DNA of 45,535 bases from JBDTES01 sp039922435 (GTDB taxonomy: Bacteria; Patescibacteriota; Saccharimonadia; Saccharimonadales; UBA4665). The stretch's first letter is position 1; each line of letters starts with the position of its first letter. The notes below the pieces were generated by a model. The model was not told the DNA's origin. It did not search any database and saw nothing but the letters and a program-made list of their open reading frames with translations. The DNA is taken from positions 1 through 45,535 of the forward strand of contig JBDTES010000025.1 in NCBI GenBank assembly GCA_039922435.1, read 5' to 3'. Both the position numbers and the translations under genes were made by a program. This document shows positions 44,011-45,535 of the stretch, piece after piece.

Positions 44011-44112
44011 GTAGTTTCGGTTGTTGGGACTGGCAGTCTGCCAGTACTTATTCCAAAACGATTTGTATGATTTGGGCTATACGAATATAACCCGAGGATT
44101 AATCAAATTGTG
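44011..44112 (+). pseudogene. Degenerate AbrB/SpoVT-like antitoxin or regulator fragment
   Basis: Bases 44011-44067 read VVSVVGTGSLPVLIPKRFV and then hit TGA; shifting the frame by one at 44069 continues DLGYTNITRGLIKL. Together this looks like a swapped-hairpin AbrB motif (G-x-G-S-x-x-V-x-I-P-K-x-x-x-D-L-G). There is no start codon and there is a frameshift, so it is at best a remnant. The rest of the 362-bp gap (43974-44335) shows no gene. Confidence 0.3.
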
Positions 44113-44300
44113 AAAATCCATCAGGGTGCTATTGGTCACGAAGATTAAGAAGAGAACAATGGTAACCCCATAATTATTATCAAGTAAGCAGGAAAAACTA
44201 TTGGAAAAGATGTTGAAGTAATAAACAACGAAGTAATTAGGACACTGCCTACTGACTTAGAGTTCACGGTCTATTACGCTATCATAAGTTATAGATTTAA

Positions 44301-44337
44301 GCTAAGCTCACGGGTCGAATGAGCTAAGCAGTTTTTT
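44301..44337 (+). terminator. Intrinsic terminator (plus strand)
   Basis: GCTAAGCTCA (44301-44310) pairs with TGAGCTAAGC (44320-44329) with one A-A mismatch and is followed by AGTTTTTT. It faces the minus-strand DUF3892-like gene and would end any transcript coming from the DUF262 gene or the remnant. Confidence 0.65.
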
Positions 44338-44635
44338 ATTTAAAGCGCGGGAGCGACAGTAAGTTGTCTGCCTTGGTCGAATCTGGCATCGTCTTCACAT
44401 ATTGTACATGCGCATTGACAGCTTCAAGATAGGCCCATTTATTGTCGTTCTGGCTAATTGCAAACGCCTGTTTCGGGTTATTTTTCACAAACTCGTATAT
44501 ATCCTTACGAGTTGCAATTTCTGGCTGTGTTTTACTTGGAGACCCAGGTTTATCAACCTCATCCCATTTTAGTTTAGAAATATGTTCGAGGTTGTTGTGA
44601 CCTTCCTCCATCTGGATGGCTATGATATCAATCAC
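44336..44635 (-). CDS. DUF3892-like protein
   Basis: The 99-residue protein starts at GTG 44635 with AAGGATTG upstream. The pattern IIAIQMEEGHNNLEHISKLKW near the N-terminus, a helix with TRKDIYEFV, and the ending YVKTMPDSTKADNLLSLPRF match DUF3892, small proteins from phages and islands with unknown function. Its promoter region contains the palindrome at 44652-44666. Confidence 0.68.
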   Translation of the reverse strand: MIDIIAIQMEEGHNNLEHISKLKWDEVDKPGSPSKTQPEIATRKDIYEFVKNNPKQAFAISQNDNKWAYLEAVNAHVQYVKTMPDSTKADNLLSLPRFK

Positions 44636-44651
44636 TGTACAATCCTTATCT

Positions 44652-44666
44652 CTAGCATTATGCTAG
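44652..44666. promoter_or_regulatory. Palindromic operator candidate
   Basis: CTAGCAT-T-ATGCTAG is a perfect 7-1-7 palindrome. It overlaps a CATAAT -10 box for the minus-strand DUF3892-like gene and lies just before a plus-strand TAAAAT box (44685-44690), so one factor could control both directions. Confidence 0.5.
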
Positions 44667-44684
44667 TGGTTAGTTAGTGTGTGC

Positions 44685-44750
44685 TAAAATAAGGACGTAC
44701 GAGGGTTCCCAATCTAAGTACGCTGACACCAGTTTACGCTGGTGTCTTTT
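44685..44750 (+). ncRNA. Possible small RNA
   Basis: An extended -10-like TGTGCTAAAAT (box at 44685-44690) is followed within about 60 nt by a perfect 8-bp terminator stem and TTTT, with no ORF between. The transcript would be about 50-55 nt. A short aborted leader is the alternative. Confidence 0.35.
44725..44750 (+). terminator. Intrinsic terminator
   Basis: GACACCAG (44725-44732) pairs with CTGGTGTC (44739-44746) around a 6-nt loop and is followed by TTTTC. It is oriented to stop plus-strand transcription, although no plus-strand gene lies directly upstream. Confidence 0.75.
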
Positions 44751-44961
44751 CTTATTTTAGATTTGTTAAGTCCGGCGACCCTCCGGCGTCGAGCTCCAAA
44801 CTTTTTGGGTATTGAATACTCTAACCAAAGATTACCACTATACGTATCTTTCAACAAGATATGCATACTAATACAGCACTCATAATACTCTATATACATC
44901 ACTGTAGAGATATACACCCCAATAATTAGCATTTTAACTTTACATATGATATACATATACT

Positions 44962-45228
44962 ATGGAAGAAAATAAGGATGAAAAGAGATACCAAGCAGAT
45001 TTGTATACACCGGAGGCACGTAAGGCACGGTTTAAGCGTATTGCCGAGAGGCGTACCAACCGCATACTGAACGATATACGTCTGATTGGGAATACCGGCA
45101 ATAAGACACTCTATCAATATGAGCAGGCTGATATAGATAAGATATTCTCAATCATTGACACAAAACTAACCGAGACAAAAGCCAAGTTTAAGACTACTAA
45201 AAAAGATAAGCCATTTACGTTAGATTAA
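44962..45228 (+). CDS. Conserved small hypothetical protein of mobile elements
   Basis: The 88-residue, highly charged helical protein has the central motif RRTNRILNDIRLIGNTGNKTLYQY (residues about 31-54, shown as part of a longer block), reminiscent of small phage/plasmid proteins in which an R-T-x-x-x-L...L-G-N segment precedes Y-x-Y. The Lys-rich tail is likely disordered. TATACT abuts the ATG and TATGAT (44945-44950) lies 11 nt before it, so the mRNA may be leaderless. Function unknown. Confidence 0.6.
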   Translation: MEENKDEKRYQADLYTPEARKARFKRIAERRTNRILNDIRLIGNTGNKTLYQYEQADIDKIFSIIDTKLTETKAKFKTTKKDKPFTLD

Positions 45229-45304
45229 GCTGTTATAGTAGTTTTGTATTCCCATAATGGGGTTGTACTACCGTTAACGATGCTGCGCCAAATCTGTCCT
45301 TACT

Positions 45305-45433
45305 ATGAGTGCACTTACTAGAAGCACGCAAGCGTACAAGTATGAGCCATATGGTGTAGAGATATATGTAAATAACACAATATGTAGCGTAAAGCACGAG
45401 AGTTATAATATAAGTGCTCTAGGAAACGAGTGA
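45305..45433 (+). CDS. Possible 42-aa small protein
   Basis: ATG 45305 to TGA 45431-45433 encodes a 42-residue peptide (start MSALTRSTQAYKYEPYGVEI) with protein-like composition. No ribosome site or promoter is clear, so this is weak. Confidence 0.3.
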   Translation: MSALTRSTQAYKYEPYGVEIYVNNTICSVKHESYNISALGNE

Positions 45434-45535
45434 GTGGGGAGGCCTCCTCTTGAATTTCTACAATGGCTGTATTGGTGCAGAGACGGAAGAGCAGACGTCA
45501 GCCACCAATAGTAATGCTGACTAGAAAGGAGAACA
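45434..45535. other. Right edge: palindrome and ribosome site of a gene beyond the window
   Basis: GGAGGCCTCC (a 10-bp palindrome) lies near 45439-45448. An open frame from ATG 45463 runs off the edge, and AAAGGAG at the very end (about 45525-45531) looks like the Shine-Dalgarno of a gene starting just outside. Confidence 0.4.

Noticed and set aside
44714..45117. Minus-strand ORFs of 63-80 codons near the right edge
   Set aside because: They cross a terminator hairpin and overlap the better supported plus-strand 88-aa gene.
1..45535. CRISPR array or Cas genes
   Set aside because: No regularly spaced repeats of 24-40 bp with unique spacers were seen; the only regular repeats are coding.
1..45535. 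TGA recoded as glycine, as in some CPR groups
   Set aside because: TGA ends the OmpR-type regulator and other genes at the expected length, and no gene needs in-frame TGA read-through.
28408..45535. Direct repeat of the tRNA 3' end as an attachment site
   Set aside because: No second copy of the tRNA 3' segment was found by eye in the window; it may lie outside.

Overview
The window reads like a chromosome segment of a Patescibacteria (CPR) bacterium, most likely Candidatus Saccharibacteria. This is inferred from gene style only: compact operons, TGA used as an ordinary stop, leaderless -10-to-ATG promoters, a type IV pilus operon with prepilins carrying the G^FTLIE cleavage signal, a giant repeat-rich surface protein, two-component systems, and a VirD4-like ATPase next to a replication-relaxation gene. 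No rRNA is present, so the taxonomic call is tentative.

Core-like part (1 to about 28.7 kb). The left edge cuts an inositol-monophosphatase-family gene, followed by trmD. A MarR regulator and a 14-TM DHA2 drug exporter form a two-gene minus-strand operon with a near-consensus promoter and a palindromic operator. Next is a group of small stress-type genes (KGG-repeat protein, GlsB/YeaQ membrane protein, three tiny ORFs) and a bidirectional terminator. A membrane-anchored protein of unknown function and a CBM48-GH13 enzyme with all four catalytic regions follow. The minus-strand pilus operon (15.1 to 8.0 kb) runs pilB, pilC, four minor prepilins, a PilM-like fragment and two paralogous major pilins. 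Divergent from it are a histidine kinase and a single-domain response regulator. A 2032-aa surface protein is coupled to a MacB-type ABC transporter pair, then come a small winged-helix protein, an OmpR-type regulator with its kinase, an 8-TM protein and tRNA-Gln(CTG).

Accessory part (about 28.8 kb to the end). This looks like an integrated or decaying mobile element. It carries a VirD4/TraG-like coupling ATPase, a replication-relaxation family protein behind an 81-nt G-free leader, and small phage/plasmid DUF proteins (DUF3768-, DUF7768-, DUF7249-, DUF3892-like). Two copies of a conserved long hairpin lie 991 bp apart, each in the leader of one of these small genes. A defence island follows: a GIY-YIG/DEAH-helicase/DNA-methyltransferase fusion of about 1411 aa, a methyltransferase-associated second subunit and an unknown 286-aa protein in one gapless operon, then a DUF2726 nuclease-like protein and a DUF262-HNH (GmrSD-like) protein that share a repeated leader element. 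The right end holds a broken AbrB-like remnant, a possible small RNA and a conserved small element gene.

Best candidates for new biology are the paired hairpin elements, the gapless three-gene restriction-modification operon with its unknown third gene, and the surface protein in which 14 repeats (possibly two seven-bladed propellers) are spliced into the middle of a LamG-like domain.
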